Below, piece after piece: positions 45,767 through 56,800 of a stretch of DNA of 64,000 nucleotides. Numbering within the stretch: the stretch's first letter is position 1; each line of letters starts with the position of its first letter. Under the pieces are notes generated by a model. The model did not search any database. It was not told the origin of the DNA and saw only the letters and a program-made list of their open reading frames with translations. This DNA is from Pantoea dispersa (GTDB lineage: Bacteria; Pseudomonadota; Gammaproteobacteria; Enterobacterales; Enterobacteriaceae): the NCBI RefSeq assembly GCF_014155765.1, contig NZ_SCKT01000003.1:124001-188000 (forward strand), in the 5' to 3' direction. A program made the position numbers and the translations under genes.

Positions 45767-46798
45767 ATGAGTTATTCAGTTAAGCGCTCGACGCTGGCAA
45801 CCGTGGTGGGCCTGTCCACCCTGATGCTGCTAACAGCTTGTTCCAGCGATCAGCGTTATAAGCGCCAGGTCAGCGGTGATGAATCTTACCTGCAGGCGCC
45901 TGAACTGCATGATTTAAAAGCCCCGGCGGGCATGATTCTGCCGCTGCAGAATGGTGATTACGATGTGCCGCACAGCGTGGCGAAAGGCGCGCTGGGTAAA
46001 GAGCTCGACATCCGTCCACCGGCGCAGCCGCTGGCGCTGATGAACGGCACCCGCGCGCAGTTCACCGGTAACACCGGCGTGCTGGCGGTTGACAGCAGCC
46101 GTGGCTCCATCTGGTCGCAGGTGGTGAACGTGGTGCAGTCGTACAAATTCCCGGTTGCCCAGCGTGATGATGCGGCGCAGCAGCTCACCACCGACTGGGT
46201 ACAGTGGAACCGTGCTGACGAAGATAACCAGTATCGCGGCCGTTACCAGATCAGCGTGCAGAACCAGGGCTATCAGCAGGTGCTGACCGTACGTCTGCTG
46301 GAACTGCAGCAGCAGGGCCAGACGGTCACCACGCCGGTCCAGGTTCAGCGCTATACCGGTCAGATGCTGAATGACATCAGCACCGGTCTGGATAAGATCG
46401 ATACCGCCAGCCAGGATGCGGCTGCCGGACGTGCCAGCGGACAGATTGATGTCCAGAGCGGCGCGGACGACACCGGCCTGCCACTGCTGGTGCTGCGCTC
46501 ACCGTTTAACGTCACCTGGCAGCGTCTGCCGGCGGCGCTGAAGCGTATGGGCATGGAAGTTACCGATGACAACCGCTCGCAGGGCAGTCTGAAAGTGACC
46601 TACAAGCAGCCGGGCAGCAGCGCGTTTGACGCCATCGGCGCGAAAGATCCGGAACTGCCAAACGGCGACTACAAGTTGCAGGTGGGCGATCTCGATAACC
46701 GCAGCAGCCTGCAGTTCATCGATCCGAAAGGACACGTACTCACCCAGGCGCAGAATGATGCGCTGGTGGCGGTCCTGCAGGGCGCACTGAACAAATAA
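45767..46798 (+). CDS. bamC: Outer-membrane assembly lipoprotein BamC
   Basis: A 343-residue lipoprotein of the BAM complex. The lipobox LLTACSS gives lipidated Cys25. The disordered N-terminal stretch that binds BamD follows ([30 protein letters not shown]), then two helix-grip domains (about 100-215 and 225-340). AGGGAG lies before the ATG. Confidence 0.96.
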   Translation: MSYSVKRSTLATVVGLSTLMLLTACSSDQRYKRQVSGDESYLQAPELHDLKAPAGMILPLQNGDYDVPHSVAKGALGKELDIRPPAQPLALMNGTRAQFTGNTGVLAVDSSRGSIWSQVVNVVQSYKFPVAQRDDAAQQLTTDWVQWNRADEDNQYRGRYQISVQNQGYQQVLTVRLLELQQQGQTVTTPVQVQRYTGQMLNDISTGLDKIDTASQDAAAGRASGQIDVQSGADDTGLPLLVLRSPFNVTWQRLPAALKRMGMEVTDDNRSQGSLKVTYKQPGSSAFDAIGAKDPELPNGDYKLQVGDLDNRSSLQFIDPKGHVLTQAQNDALVAVLQGALNK

Positions 46799-46804
46799 AT
46801 GCAA

Positions 46805-46832
46805 TAAAGGCCGGAGATTCTCCGGCCTTTTT
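46805..46832 (+). terminator. Terminator of dapA-bamC
   Basis: The perfect stem AAAGGCCGGAGA / TCTCCGGCCTTT is followed by T residues, 6 bases after the bamC stop. Confidence 0.9.
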
Positions 46833-46845
46833 GTTTTGGTTTTGG

Positions 46846-46878
46846 CATAATAGCGCCCGGCGAGGTAAACGATTGCGT
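46846..46878 (+). promoter_or_regulatory. purC promoter with PurR-like operator
   Basis: The -10-like CATAAT (46846-46851) precedes AGGTAAACGATTGCGT (46863-46878), which matches the PurR consensus at 13 of 16 positions and would cover the transcription start. E. coli purC is PurR-controlled. Confidence 0.7.
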
Positions 46879-46942
46879 CAGGCAGTCATCGCGCGGTGAA
46901 ACACCGCTGAACACGGGTTCTTTCATGTTTGGAGTTAACAAG

Positions 46943-47656
46943 ATGCAAAAGCGAGCTGAGTTGTATCGCGGTAAAGCGAAAACCGTATACAGCACCGACA
47001 ATCCGGATCTGCTGGTACTTGAATTCCGCAACGATACGTCAGCAGGAGACGGTGCACGAATCGAGCAGTTTGATCGTAAAGGCATGGTGAACAACAAGTT
47101 TAACCATTTCATCATGACCAAACTGCAGGAAGCGGGCATTCCGACCCAGATGGAAGCGCTGCTTTCTGATAACGAAGCGCTGGTGAAAAAGCTGGAGATG
47201 GTGCCGGTAGAGTGCGTGGTGCGCAACCGGGCGGCTGGATCGCTGGTGAAACGTCTGGGCGTCGAAGAGGGCATGCTGCTCAATCCACCGCTGTTTGATC
47301 TCTTCCTGAAAGATGACGCCAAACACGACCCGATGGTCAACGAATCGTACTGCGAAACCTTTGGCTGGGTGAGCAAGGCTAACCTGGCGCGCATGCAGGA
47401 GCTGACCTTCAAAGCCAACGAAGTGCTGAGCAAACTGTTTGATGATGCCGGTCTGATTCTGGTGGACTTCAAGCTGGAGTTCGGTCTGTTCAAAGGTGAA
47501 GTGACACTGGGCGACGAATTCTCGCCAGACGGCGCGCGTCTGTGGGACAAAGAGACCATGGACAAGATGGACAAAGACCGTTTCCGTCAGAGCCTCGGCG
47601 GCCTGATCGAAGCGTACGAAGAAGTGGCACACCGTCTGGGTGTCAAACTGGACTAA
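46943..47656 (+). CDS. purC: SAICAR synthetase
   Basis: A 237-residue enzyme joining aspartate to CAIR with ATP in purine synthesis; same length as E. coli PurC. The N-terminal [11 protein letters not shown], substrate loop [16 protein letters not shown], catalytic [11 protein letters not shown] and [13 protein letters not shown] are all present. The ATG at 46943 has GGAG at 8 bases; a start at 46925 is rejected. Confidence 0.98.
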   Translation: MQKRAELYRGKAKTVYSTDNPDLLVLEFRNDTSAGDGARIEQFDRKGMVNNKFNHFIMTKLQEAGIPTQMEALLSDNEALVKKLEMVPVECVVRNRAAGSLVKRLGVEEGMLLNPPLFDLFLKDDAKHDPMVNESYCETFGWVSKANLARMQELTFKANEVLSKLFDDAGLILVDFKLEFGLFKGEVTLGDEFSPDGARLWDKETMDKMDKDRFRQSLGGLIEAYEEVAHRLGVKLD

Positions 47657-47708
47657 GCTTCTGCCGGTGTGCGTCACGGTATAACAGACGCAAACCTTTC
47701 AGCGCATG

Positions 47709-47736
47709 AAGGTCGCCCTGGCTGGCGGCCTTTTTT
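47709..47736 (+). terminator. Terminator after purC
   Basis: An imperfect stem AAGGTCGCC / GGCGGCCTT with a six-base loop is followed by TTTTTTATT. Confidence 0.72.
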
Positions 47737-47862
47737 ATTGTCTGTTTACGGCCTTCACGCTGCACCCTGCGCGCAATCTCGCTGCGCTGGCATCGCATTG
47801 CTGGTACTAACCTCTGCCGCCAACTAAAATCATGCAAAAGTCATTGATAACAGGAGCAGGCC

Positions 47863-48726
47863 ATGCGCTGGCAAGGGCGTCGTGAAAGCGACAATGTGGA
47901 AGATCGTCGCGGCGATTCGCCGGGTTTTAGTTCTGGCGGACGCCAGATTCGTCTGCCGCGCGGCAAGGGCGGCATTATTCTGCTGATTGTGGTCGCGGTC
48001 GCTGGCTATTACGGCTACGACCTCACCGCGCTGCTGGAAGGCGGCGCGCCGGTGTCGCAACAGCAGCAGCGTCAGGTCAATTCGGCGCAGGATAACGAGG
48101 CGGCCAAATTCACCTCGGTAATCCTCGCCACCACCGAAGATACCTGGGGCAAACTGTTCCAGCAGATGGGCAAACAATACGCACCGCCAAAGCTGGTGAT
48201 GTATCGCGGTGCAACGCGCACTAACTGCGGTACCGGCCAGTCGGCAATGGGGCCGTTCTACTGCCCGGCCGATCAGACGGTATATATCGATCTCTCCTTC
48301 TATGACGACATGAAAACCAAACTCGGAGCCGGGGGGGATTTTGCCCAGGGTTATGTCATCGCTCACGAAGTAGGGCATCACGTGCAGAAACTGCTGGGTA
48401 TCGAACCCAAAGTGCGGCAGATGCAGCAGGGCGCTACGCAGGCGCAGGTGAATCAACTGTCGGTGAAGATGGAGCTGCAGGCGGACTGCTTTGCTGGCGT
48501 CTGGGGTCACTATATGCAGCAGGAGAACATTCTTGAGGTGGGCGATTTGCAGGAAGCGCTGAACGCCGCCGAGGCGATTGGCGACGATCGTTTGCAGCAG
48601 CAAAGTCAGGGGCGCGTAGTGCCGGACAGCTTCACTCACGGCACTTCTCAGCAGCGCTACACCTGGTTCAAACGCGGTTTTGACAGCGGCAATCCGGGCC
48701 AGTGCAATACCTTCGCCAGTAACTGA
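47863..48726 (+). CDS. ypfJ: YpfJ putative neutral zinc metallopeptidase
   Basis: A 287-residue protein with an N-terminal membrane anchor (about 37-52: [16 protein letters not shown]). The predicted periplasmic peptidase-like domain has HEVGHH (168-173) and a downstream [14 protein letters not shown] segment supplying a further ligand. A cysteine pair in TNCGTGQ and FYCPAD is probably disulphide-bonded. The activity of this family is not established. The stop overlaps the tmcA start by one base. Confidence 0.9.
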   Translation: MRWQGRRESDNVEDRRGDSPGFSSGGRQIRLPRGKGGIILLIVVAVAGYYGYDLTALLEGGAPVSQQQQRQVNSAQDNEAAKFTSVILATTEDTWGKLFQQMGKQYAPPKLVMYRGATRTNCGTGQSAMGPFYCPADQTVYIDLSFYDDMKTKLGAGGDFAQGYVIAHEVGHHVQKLLGIEPKVRQMQQGATQAQVNQLSVKMELQADCFAGVWGHYMQQENILEVGDLQEALNAAEAIGDDRLQQQSQGRVVPDSFTHGTSQQRYTWFKRGFDSGNPGQCNTFASN

Positions 48727-50702
48727 TGTTGCACGCTGAACTGACGGCGGCGATGCAGCAAGCCGGTATCCGCCGTCTGTGCGTGATAGCCGGTGAAGCT
48801 GGCTGGGCGCGCCAGGAGGCGGCCACATGGCAGGCCGCACTGCCCGGTGACTGGTTAACGGTCAGCGACAGCGATGACTTCCCGCAGCGCGTCGCGCCTG
48901 CAGCGCTGCGTACCCTGCTGGGCCGGGAATTCCGGCATGCCATTTTCGATGCGCGCCACGGCTTTCATGCGGAAGCGTTCGCTGCGCTGGCCGGGACGCT
49001 GCGGGCCGGCAGCTGGCTGCTGTTACTGACGCCAGACTGGAACGCCTGGCCGGTGCAGACCGATCGTGACAGCCTGCGCTGGGCCGATGTCGACCAGCCC
49101 ATCGCCACGCCGCATTTCATCCACCACCTGCAACAGCATATCCTGCAGGATGCGCAGGTGATGCTGCTGCGTCAGCATCAGACGCCGCGCCTGCCGGCGG
49201 CGCACCCCTTCGCGCCGTGGCAGTGTCGCGCCCCCGAGCAGCAGGCGCAGATTGTCCGCCAGCTGTGCGCCATGCCGCCCGGTGTCGCGGTGATCATCGC
49301 CCCGCGCGGTCGCGGCAAATCGGCGCTGGCGGGAATGCTGGCGCGCCAGACGCAAAGCGCGCTGGTGACGGCACCAGCGAAGCTTTCGACGGAGGTGCTG
49401 GCGCAGTTCGCCGCTGAGCAGTTTAGCTTTATGGCCCCGGATGCGATTCTCGCTCAGCCGCAGGAGGCTCAGCCGCTGGCGGAATGGCTGATTGTGGATG
49501 AGGCCGCGGCCATCCCCGCGCCGCTGTTACAGCAGCTGGTGCAGCGTTTTCCGCGCGTTCTGCTGACCACCACGGTGCAGGGCTACGAAGGTACCGGGCG
49601 CGGTTTCATGCTGCGCTTCTGCGCCACGCTGCCGCAGGTGCGCTACTTCCAGCTGGATGAGCCGCTGCGCTGGTCGGCGCAGGATCCGCTGGAGCAGTGG
49701 CTGAGTGCGGCGCTGCTGTTTGCTGAGGCCGAAGCCTGCGACGCACCCGCGCAGACAGCGATTTTTGCCGCCACGCCCGCGCAGCACGCCGGCGCCTTAC
49801 AGGCTGGCTATCGTCTGCTGGCGAGCGCCCACTATCGCACCTCGCCGCTCGATCTGCGACGTATGCTGGATGCGCCCGGCATGCATTTCTGGCTGGCCGG
49901 GCAGCCGCAGCAGGTCACCGGCGCGCTGTGGCTGGTGGAAGAGGGCGGACTGGATGCCGCGCTGGCGCAGGCGGTGTGGGCCGGCTTACGTCGTCCGCGC
50001 GGCAATCTGGTGGCGCAGTCATTAGCGGCACATGCCGGTTTTACTGAAGCGGCGACGTTACGTTCGCTGCGCATCAGCCGCATCGCCGTGCAGGCCGCAC
50101 AGCGCCAGCGCGGCATCGGTCGCGCGCTGGTGGCGACGGCGCGGCAGCAGGCGCAGGGCGCGGATTATCTGTCGGTGAGCTTTGGCTACACCGCAGCGCT
50201 GTGGCAGTTCTGGCGTGCCTGCGGCTTTACGCTGGTGCGTATCGGTTCACAGCGCGAAGCCAGTAGCGGTTGCTATGCGGCGATGGCGATTTGTGCGCTG
50301 ACGCCAGCCGGTGAAGCCCTGCAGCAGCGCGCCGCGCAGCGTCTGGCGCGCGACTGGCCGTGGCTGCAAAAGCTGATCGCGGTGCCGCTGACCCTGTCGT
50401 CCACCGACCATCAATCCCTCAGCGCCGACGACTGGCCGCTGCTGGCCGCGTTTGCCTGGGCGCAGCGGCCCTATGAAGCCAGCTATCCGGTGCTGCAGCG
50501 GCTGGCTAATGTCGCATCGCCACCGTTGCTGTGTGCCATACTGCAACAAAAACAAACGCTGAGTGAAGCGGCACGGCTGGCCGGCGTGAGCGGGCGTAAA
50601 GCGCTGATGCTCAGGCTGCGCGCGGAGGCGGCTGACGCACTCATCACTCTGGATGCCGCTGCCGCGCAGCTCTGGCAGCAGCGCCTCGGCACATTGCAAT
50701 AA
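48726..50702 (+). CDS. tmcA: tRNA(Met) cytidine acetyltransferase
   Basis: A 658-residue RNA-helicase-like acetyltransferase forming N4-acetylcytidine at the wobble base of elongator tRNA-Met. Walker A is APRGRGKSA (about 192-200), the Walker B-like box LIVDEAAAIP near 257, the acetyl-CoA site of the GNAT domain QRQRGIGRALV near 460, and a C-terminal tRNA-binding tail. It starts at the ATG that overlaps the ypfJ stop (TGATG). Confidence 0.95.
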   Translation: MLHAELTAAMQQAGIRRLCVIAGEAGWARQEAATWQAALPGDWLTVSDSDDFPQRVAPAALRTLLGREFRHAIFDARHGFHAEAFAALAGTLRAGSWLLLLTPDWNAWPVQTDRDSLRWADVDQPIATPHFIHHLQQHILQDAQVMLLRQHQTPRLPAAHPFAPWQCRAPEQQAQIVRQLCAMPPGVAVIIAPRGRGKSALAGMLARQTQSALVTAPAKLSTEVLAQFAAEQFSFMAPDAILAQPQEAQPLAEWLIVDEAAAIPAPLLQQLVQRFPRVLLTTTVQGYEGTGRGFMLRFCATLPQVRYFQLDEPLRWSAQDPLEQWLSAALLFAEAEACDAPAQTAIFAATPAQHAGALQAGYRLLASAHYRTSPLDLRRMLDAPGMHFWLAGQPQQVTGALWLVEEGGLDAALAQAVWAGLRRPRGNLVAQSLAAHAGFTEAATLRSLRISRIAVQAAQRQRGIGRALVATARQQAQGADYLSVSFGYTAALWQFWRACGFTLVRIGSQREASSGCYAAMAICALTPAGEALQQRAAQRLARDWPWLQKLIAVPLTLSSTDHQSLSADDWPLLAAFAWAQRPYEASYPVLQRLANVASPPLLCAILQQKQTLSEAARLAGVSGRKALMLRLRAEAADALITLDAAAAQLWQQRLGTLQ

Positions 50703-50775
50703 ATCCATTATCTCGTTCAAATTTTCCCAATATCACTTTGCCGTCAGCGGCGTATAGTGATTTGAGGAGGACGTT

Positions 50776-51471
50776 ATGGCACTACGATATGTAATTGTTC
50801 AGCAACCGGATAACGCCGCGCAGCTGTTTTTGCTGTATCACGGCGTGAACGACAACCCCGATTCTATGGCGCAGATTGGCAGCTGGTTCGCGCAGGCGTT
50901 TCCGCAGGCGCAGGTGGTGTCGGTGGGCGCACCTTATCCGGCCAGCGCGCCGCAGGGCCGCCAGTGGTATGCCGAGATACCGGAACACGACCGCTCGCAG
51001 CAGCAGGGCGTGGATGCGGTGATGCCGTCCTTTGTCGAGTCGGTGCGTCACTGGCAGCAGCAGAGCGGCGTGCGGCCGGAAGCCACCGCGCTGGTCGGTT
51101 TTTCGCAGGGCGGCACCATGGTGCTGGAAGGCGTAAAAGCCCAGCCGGATCTGGCGGGACGCGTGGTGGCCTTTAGCGGCCGCTACGTCACGCTGCCGGA
51201 GCAGGCCAGCACGCGCAACACTATCCACCTGATTCACGGCGATTATGACGAGCAGGTGCCGATGCAGCATGCGGAAGCGGCGATGCATCGCTTAACTGCG
51301 CTGGGCGGCGATGTGACGCTGGATATCGTTGACGATCTGCCGCACGCAATTGATGAACGCAGCATGCAGCTGGCGCTGAATCACCTGCGCTATACCGTGC
51401 CGCGCCGCTATTTCGATGAGGCGCTGAGCGGGGCGAAGCCGGGCGACGACGATGTGGTGATGATGGTGTGA
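50776..51471 (+). CDS. ypfH: Carboxylesterase YpfH
   Basis: A 231-residue alpha/beta hydrolase of the phospholipase/carboxylesterase family. The nucleophile is Ser110 in GFSQGG, and the acid and histidine are probably Asp in HGDYDEQVP and His in LPHAIDE. E. coli YpfH has esterase activity on model esters. GAGGAGG lies before the ATG. Convergent with ypfN across a shared terminator. Confidence 0.92.
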   Translation: MALRYVIVQQPDNAAQLFLLYHGVNDNPDSMAQIGSWFAQAFPQAQVVSVGAPYPASAPQGRQWYAEIPEHDRSQQQGVDAVMPSFVESVRHWQQQSGVRPEATALVGFSQGGTMVLEGVKAQPDLAGRVVAFSGRYVTLPEQASTRNTIHLIHGDYDEQVPMQHAEAAMHRLTALGGDVTLDIVDDLPHAIDERSMQLALNHLRYTVPRRYFDEALSGAKPGDDDVVMMV

Positions 51472-51490
51472 GACCGCGCGCCATAAAACA

Positions 51491-51514
51491 AAGGTCGCCG
51501 TGCAGGGCGACCTT
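51491..51514. terminator. Bidirectional hairpin between ypfH and ypfN
   Basis: The perfect 9-base stem AAGGTCGCC / GGCGACCTT sits between convergent genes; T-runs are short on both sides. Confidence 0.6.
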
Positions 51515-51537
51515 GTACGCTAAACGATCGGCGGCGA

Positions 51538-51726
51538 CTACTTCTTCTTCGGCCAGTCGTCGTCATCGTCCCACTTATCGTTGAAATCGCGATGCGGTGG
51601 CAGATCCGGTTTGTTATCCATATATTTTTTATGATCGATGCGCTTCAGGTCTTTATAGACGTTCATCAGCACGCCCACCATCAGCAGAATCACAATCACC
51701 CACCAGTACTCTTTTAACCATTCCAT
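51538..51726 (-). CDS. ypfN: UPF0370 small membrane protein YpfN
   Basis: A 62-residue single-pass protein: [26 protein letters not shown], then an acidic-basic tail [19 protein letters not shown]. Matches E. coli YpfN closely. The function is unknown. Downstream of dapE, with GGAG before the ATG. Confidence 0.93.
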   Translation of the reverse strand: MEWLKEYWWVIVILLMVGVLMNVYKDLKRIDHKKYMDNKPDLPPHRDFNDKWDDDDDWPKKK

Positions 51727-51749
51727 GAGGTTTCTCCTTCAAGGTGCCA

Positions 51750-52877
51750 TCAGGCGATCAGCTGTTCCATAATGCGCTGATACATCCGGCTCAGCAGCTG
51801 CAAATCCGAGGCTTTCACGCACTCATTGATCTTATGAATAGTGGCATTCACCGGGCCGAGCTCCACCACCTGTGCGCCCATGCGGGCAATAAAGCGCCCG
51901 TCAGAGGTGCCGCCGGTGGTTAACAGCTGCGGCTTGATCTCATTATAGTGCGCCACGGCGTTGACGACCGCATCCACCAGCTTGCCGCGTGAAGTCAGGA
52001 ATGGCTGACCGGACACATTCCACTCCAGCGTATAGCGCAGCTGGTGGCGATCGAGCAGCGCCGCCACGCGATCTTTGATCATCTGATCGGTCAGTTCGGT
52101 GCTGAAGCGGAAGTTAAACTGCACGAAAAACTCGCCGGGGATCACATTGTTACTGCCGGTGCCGGCCTGCACGTTGGCGATCTGCATGCTGGTCGGCGGG
52201 AAGAATTCATTGCCCTGATCCCATTCGGTCGCCACCAGCTCGTTGAGCGCTGGCATTGCACGATGTACCGGGTTATCAGCCAGATGCGGATAAGCCACGT
52301 GGCCCTGCACGCCGTGAATGGTCAGATTGGCGGTCATCGAGCCGCGACGGCCATTCTTCACCACGTCGCCAACCACTTCGGTGCTCGACGGTTCACCGAC
52401 GAGGCAGTAATCCATGCGTTCATTGCGCGCCATCAGGCGCTCAACCACTTTTACCGTACCGTTGACGGCGCTGGCTTCTTCATCGGAAGTGATGAGAAAC
52501 GCCAGCCGGCCAGCATGATTGGGATGGGCAGCAACGAAGCGCTCGGCCGCCACCACCATCGCTGCCAGCGAGCCTTTCATGTCAGCAGCGCCACGGCCAA
52601 ACAGCATGCCGTCACGAATCGACGGTTCAAACGGCGGGCTGATCCAGCGGTTGGCATCGCCCGGCGGCACCACATCAGTGTGCCCGGCAAAAGCCAGCGT
52701 TTCGCCCTGGCCGCGCGTGGCCCAGAAGTTAAGCGTATCGCCAATGTGCATCGGCTCGACGTGGAAACCAATCGCCTCCAGGCGCGCAATTAACATGGCC
52801 TGGCAACCGGCGTCATCCGGACTAAGCGAGGGGCGACGAATAAGCTGCTGAGCCAGCTCAATGACCGGACAGAACAT
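51750..52877 (-). CDS. dapE: Succinyl-diaminopimelate desuccinylase
   Basis: A 375-residue dinuclear zinc M20 hydrolase producing L,L-diaminopimelate for lysine and peptidoglycan. His66/Asp68 are in [10 protein letters not shown], the bridging Asp97 in RGAADMKG, and the general base in DEE (130-132). The lid domain is intact. Its ATG lies one base after the yffB stop, so the two are coupled. Confidence 0.97.
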   Translation of the reverse strand: MFCPVIELAQQLIRRPSLSPDDAGCQAMLIARLEAIGFHVEPMHIGDTLNFWATRGQGETLAFAGHTDVVPPGDANRWISPPFEPSIRDGMLFGRGAADMKGSLAAMVVAAERFVAAHPNHAGRLAFLITSDEEASAVNGTVKVVERLMARNERMDYCLVGEPSSTEVVGDVVKNGRRGSMTANLTIHGVQGHVAYPHLADNPVHRAMPALNELVATEWDQGNEFFPPTSMQIANVQAGTGSNNVIPGEFFVQFNFRFSTELTDQMIKDRVAALLDRHQLRYTLEWNVSGQPFLTSRGKLVDAVVNAVAHYNEIKPQLLTTGGTSDGRFIARMGAQVVELGPVNATIHKINECVKASDLQLLSRMYQRIMEQLIA

Positions 52878-52878
52878 G

Positions 52879-53247
52879 TTATGACTTCTCCTGGATAAAG
52901 GCGTGATAAACGGGTTCTTTGAAACCCACCAGCAATGTACCGTCTGGTGCCGCCAGCACCGGACGTTTGATCAGCGCCGGGTGCGCCAGCATCAGCGCTT
53001 TGGCGCTGGCCGCATCGCGGATGGCATCGCGTTCCGCTTCCGGCAACTGACGCCAGGTGGTGCCGCGCGTGTTCAGCAGCACGTCATACCCCAGCTGGTC
53101 GATAAAGGATTGCAGCAGCGCCGCATCCAGCCCGTCAGCGCGATAATCATGAAAATGAAAGTCGATGCCGGAAGTGCTCAAATAGTTGCGTGCTTTTTTT
53201 ATGGTGTCGCAATTCTTAATTCCGTACATCACCCACTGCGCTGTCAT
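52879..53247 (-). CDS. yffB: ArsC/Spx-family protein YffB
   Basis: A 122-residue thioredoxin-fold protein with one active-site cysteine (Cys13 in [10 protein letters not shown]), followed by [17 protein letters not shown] and a [14 protein letters not shown] segment. The ArsC-like family; E. coli YffB has been suggested to use glutathione, but arsenate reduction is not shown. Directly upstream of dapE, as in E. coli. Confidence 0.93.
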   Translation of the reverse strand: MTAQWVMYGIKNCDTIKKARNYLSTSGIDFHFHDYRADGLDAALLQSFIDQLGYDVLLNTRGTTWRQLPEAERDAIRDAASAKALMLAHPALIKRPVLAAPDGTLLVGFKEPVYHAFIQEKS

Positions 53248-53641
53248 CGCGTATTCCCGTCCTGTGTTAAATAAAGCGCGAGTTTACCATAGCGCGCCGT
53301 GGGCTGTGAGGTCAGACGCGTGGCAGCGCTGTTTTTCATCTCACCGCGACGCCAATAAACGACGCTAATCAGGGCCAGTAAACGCTTTCACTTACCTGCG
53401 AAATTGTCGCCTGCGGCATCATTAGCGATCTAAGAATTATCTTAGACGGCAAAAACGGGCCTGGCGGATTAAGTCCGCGCTTTTATGAGTCGCATTAACA
53501 GGTTGCTGAAATGTGCGTCAGTCCGCAGTTTCGGCAAATTCAAGCTTTCTGCGGTAGTTGCCGATAGTGATGAGAGGTGGAAACGTATTCACCTGTAGAA
53601 AAAAACGGCGTAAAATCGCCACTACAAGAAGAGAGGGTATT
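53248..53641. other. 394-bp intergenic region between yffB and ypfM
   Basis: No protein gene recognised. It holds the yffB-dapE promoter side, an inverted repeat TCTAAG-N6-CTTAGA (53429-53446), and a small GC hairpin GCGGA / TCCGC followed by GCTTTTATG (53464-53485). The last 55 bases carry the ypfM promoter. A small RNA is possible but not demonstrated by the sequence. Confidence 0.5.
53588..53616 (+). promoter_or_regulatory. Promoter of ypfM
   Basis: TTCACC and TAAAAT are separated by 17 bases; the -10 ends 25 bases before the ypfM start. Confidence 0.55.
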
Positions 53642-53701
53642 ATGGTTGAACACGAACTGGGGAACTGGAAAGAATTTATCGAAGCGATGTTACGTAAGTA
53701 A
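53642..53701 (+). CDS. ypfM: Small protein YpfM, 19 residues
   Basis: The frame encodes MVEHELGNWKEFIEAMLRK and stops at TAA. E. coli YpfM has the same length and nearly the same sequence (ELGNWK.FIE.MLRK), and lies in the same place between yffB and acrD. A GAGAGGG ribosome site lies 6 bases before the ATG, with a plausible promoter upstream and a terminator downstream. The amphipathic, tryptophan-containing helix suggests a soluble or membrane-surface regulator; the function is not known. Easily missed by gene callers because of its size. Confidence 0.88.
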   Translation: MVEHELGNWKEFIEAMLRK

Positions 53702-53763
53702 TTCGTGAAGAGAAAAGCAGGGCACTTCCCAACTTGCTGTTATTCTTACCGCACACATCAATA

Positions 53764-53790
53764 AAGCCGCCATTCATCATGGCGGCTTTT
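53764..53790. terminator. Terminator between ypfM and acrD
   Basis: The stem AAGCCGCCAT / ATGGCGGCTT is followed by TTTATTT on the plus strand. It can serve both ypfM and the convergent acrD gene, which ends 20 bases further on. Confidence 0.78.
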
Positions 53791-53809
53791 TATTTGCCCG
53801 GAGTTAGCC

Positions 53810-56800
53810 TCAGTCGTGCGGCTTTGCCCGCAGCGGGAAGCGGCGGCGCACCAGCACAAAGAACAGCGGCACAAAGAAGATCGCCAGCACCGTGGCGGAG
53901 ATCATGCCGCCCATCACGCCAGTACCGACCGCATGCTGGCTGCCGGAACCGGCACCGCTGCTGATCGCCATCGGCAGCACGCCGAAAATAAAGGCCAGCG
54001 ACGTCATCAGAATCGGCCGCAGGCGCTGCCGCGATGCCTCCAGCGTCGACTCCAGCAGTTCACGCCCTTTGCTGTTGATCTCATTGGCGAACTCGACGAT
54101 CAGGATCGCATTCTTCGCCGACAGGCCAATCACCGTCAGCAGGCCGACCTGAAAGTAGACGTCATTCTCCAGTCCGCGCAGCCAGGTGGCGACCAGCGCG
54201 CCCACCACGCCCAGCGGCACCACCAGCATCACCGAGAACGGAATCGACCAGCTCTCGTACAGCGCCGCGAGGCACAGGAACACTACCAGCAGCGAAATCG
54301 CATACAGCGCCGGCGCCTGCGAGCCGGAGAGACGTTCCTGATAGGAGGCACCAGTCCACTGGAAGCCAACGCCGAGCGGCAGCTGCGCCACCAGCTTCTC
54401 CATCTCATCCATCGCCGTGCCGCTGCTGACGCCGTTAGCCGCCTCGCCGACAATCTCCAGCGACGAATAGCCGTTATAGCGTTCAAGACGCGGTGAACCG
54501 GTCTCCCAGTGGCTGGTGGCGAAGGCGGAGAACGGCACCATGCCGCCGCTGTTGTTGCGCACATACCATTTGTTGATGTCGCCCGGCAGCATGCGGAATT
54601 CCGGTGCCGCCTGGACGTAGACTTTCTTCACGCGGCCGCGGTCGAGAAAATCATTCACGTAGGTTGAGCCCCAGGCGGTGGTCAGGGTGTCGTTGATGGT
54701 ATCCAGCGACACGCCGAGCGCCTGCGCTTTGCGCTGGTCGACATCAATCTGCAGTTGCGGGCTGTCGTCGAGCCCGTTGTGGCGCACGCGCGACAGCGCC
54801 GGATTGTTGTCGGCCAGCGCCAGCAGCCGATCGCGCATCGCCATCAGCTCGGTGTGCCCGATGCCGCCGTGATCCTGCAACTCCATATCAAAGCCGGAGG
54901 AGCTGCCCATGCCGGTGATCGCCGGTGGACTGCTGGCGATGACGCGTGCCTCTTTGATCTTTTTAAAGGCTGCGGTGGCGCGATCGATGATGGCAAACGA
55001 GGTGCGATCGCGACCTGGCCGCTGCTCCCAGTCCTTCAGGCGCACAAACAGGCGCGCCACGTTTTGCCCGTTGCCGCCCGGACCGGCACCGATGGTGGAG
55101 AACACCGACAGCACATTGTCCTTTTCGGCAGTCAGGTAATAATCCTCAACCTTTGCCACCACCTGCGAGGTTTGCTGCAGCGTCGAGCCCGGCGGCAGTT
55201 GTACCTGAGTAAGAAATACGCCGCGATCTTCCAGCGGCAGGAAGGAGGTAGGCAGACGAATAAACAGGAATGCCATCACGCCGATAATCGCCAGGTAGAG
55301 CAGCAGCCAGCGGCCGCTCTTCAGCAGAATGCGCGCCACGCCGCGCTCGTAGCGTTCGGCGCTGGCATTGAAGTGACGGTTAAACCAGCCGAAAAAGCCG
55401 CGCCGGCCATGGTGCTGGCCCTGCGCCAGCGGTTTGAGCAGCGTGGAGCACAGCGCGGGCGTCAGAATCATCGCCACCAGCACCGACAGCACCATCGCCG
55501 AGACAATGGTGATGGAGAACTGGCGATAGATAGCGCCCACGGTGCCGCCAAAGAACGCCATCGGCACAAACACCGCGGACAGCACCAGCGCGATGCCCAC
55601 CAGCGCACCCTGAATCTGCCCCATCGATTTACGCGTGGCGGCCCGCGGCGATAATCCCTCTTCGCTCATGATGCGCTCAACGTTTTCCACCACCACGATA
55701 GCATCATCCACCAGCAGCCCGATGGCCAGCACCATGGCGAACATGGTCAGGGTGTTAATACTGAAGCCGCAGGCGTACAGCACCGCAAAGGTACCGAGCA
55801 GCACCACCGGCACAGCAATGGTGGGGATCAGCGTGGCGCGGAAGTTTTGCAGGAACAGGTACATCACCAGAAACACCAGCAGGATCGCTTCCAGCAGCGT
55901 TTTCACCACGTCCTTAATTGAGGCTTTGACGAACGGCGTGGTTTCAAACGCCACTTTGGCTTCCAGCCCGTGCGGGAAGTATTGCGCCAGTTCGGCAACA
56001 CGGGCGCGCACCAGCTTGTCTGTGTTCATCTCGTTAGCGCCGGAGGCCAGCTTGATGCCGAGACCGGAGGCCGGCTGGCCGTTATAGCGGCTCAGAAAGT
56101 CATACTTTTCGGCGCCCATGGCAATGGTGGCCACGTCGCCGAGCGTCACCACTGAACCGTCGGTGTTGGTTTTCAGCGTAATGGCGCGAAACTGCGCGGG
56201 CGTCTGTAGCATTGACTGGGCGTTAACCGTAGCGTTCAGCGCCTGTTTGTCCACCGACGGCAACCCGCCGACCTGGCCGACCGCCACCTGGGTGTTCTGC
56301 GATTCGATGGCGCTGACCACATCGTCGGTGGTTAGCGCGTAGTTAATCAGCTTGTTGGGATCGAGCCAGATGCGCATGGCGTATTGCGAGCCGTAGGCAT
56401 CGACCTGGCCGACGCCGTCGATGCGGCTGAGCGGATCCTGAATGTTACTGGCGACGTAATCGGCAATATCCTGTTTATCCATGCTGCCGTCGGTGGAGAC
56501 AAAGGCGATCATCAGAATGTTGCTGTCGCCGGTTTTGTTTACCGTGACGCCCTGCGACTGCACCGCCGCCGGCAGCTTGCGCAGCGCGCTCTGCAGCTGA
56601 TTCTGTACCTGTTGCCGCGCTTCATCCGGGTTAGTGCCGGCGGTAAAGGTGAGGGTGATCTGCGCCTGGCCGGTGTTGCTGCTGTTCGAGGACATGTACA
56701 TCAGGTTATCGATTCCCGTCATATTCTGCTCGATAACCTGGGTGACGGTGTTTTCCAGCGTCTGCGCGGATGCGCCGGGATAGTTGGCGGTGATGCGCAC

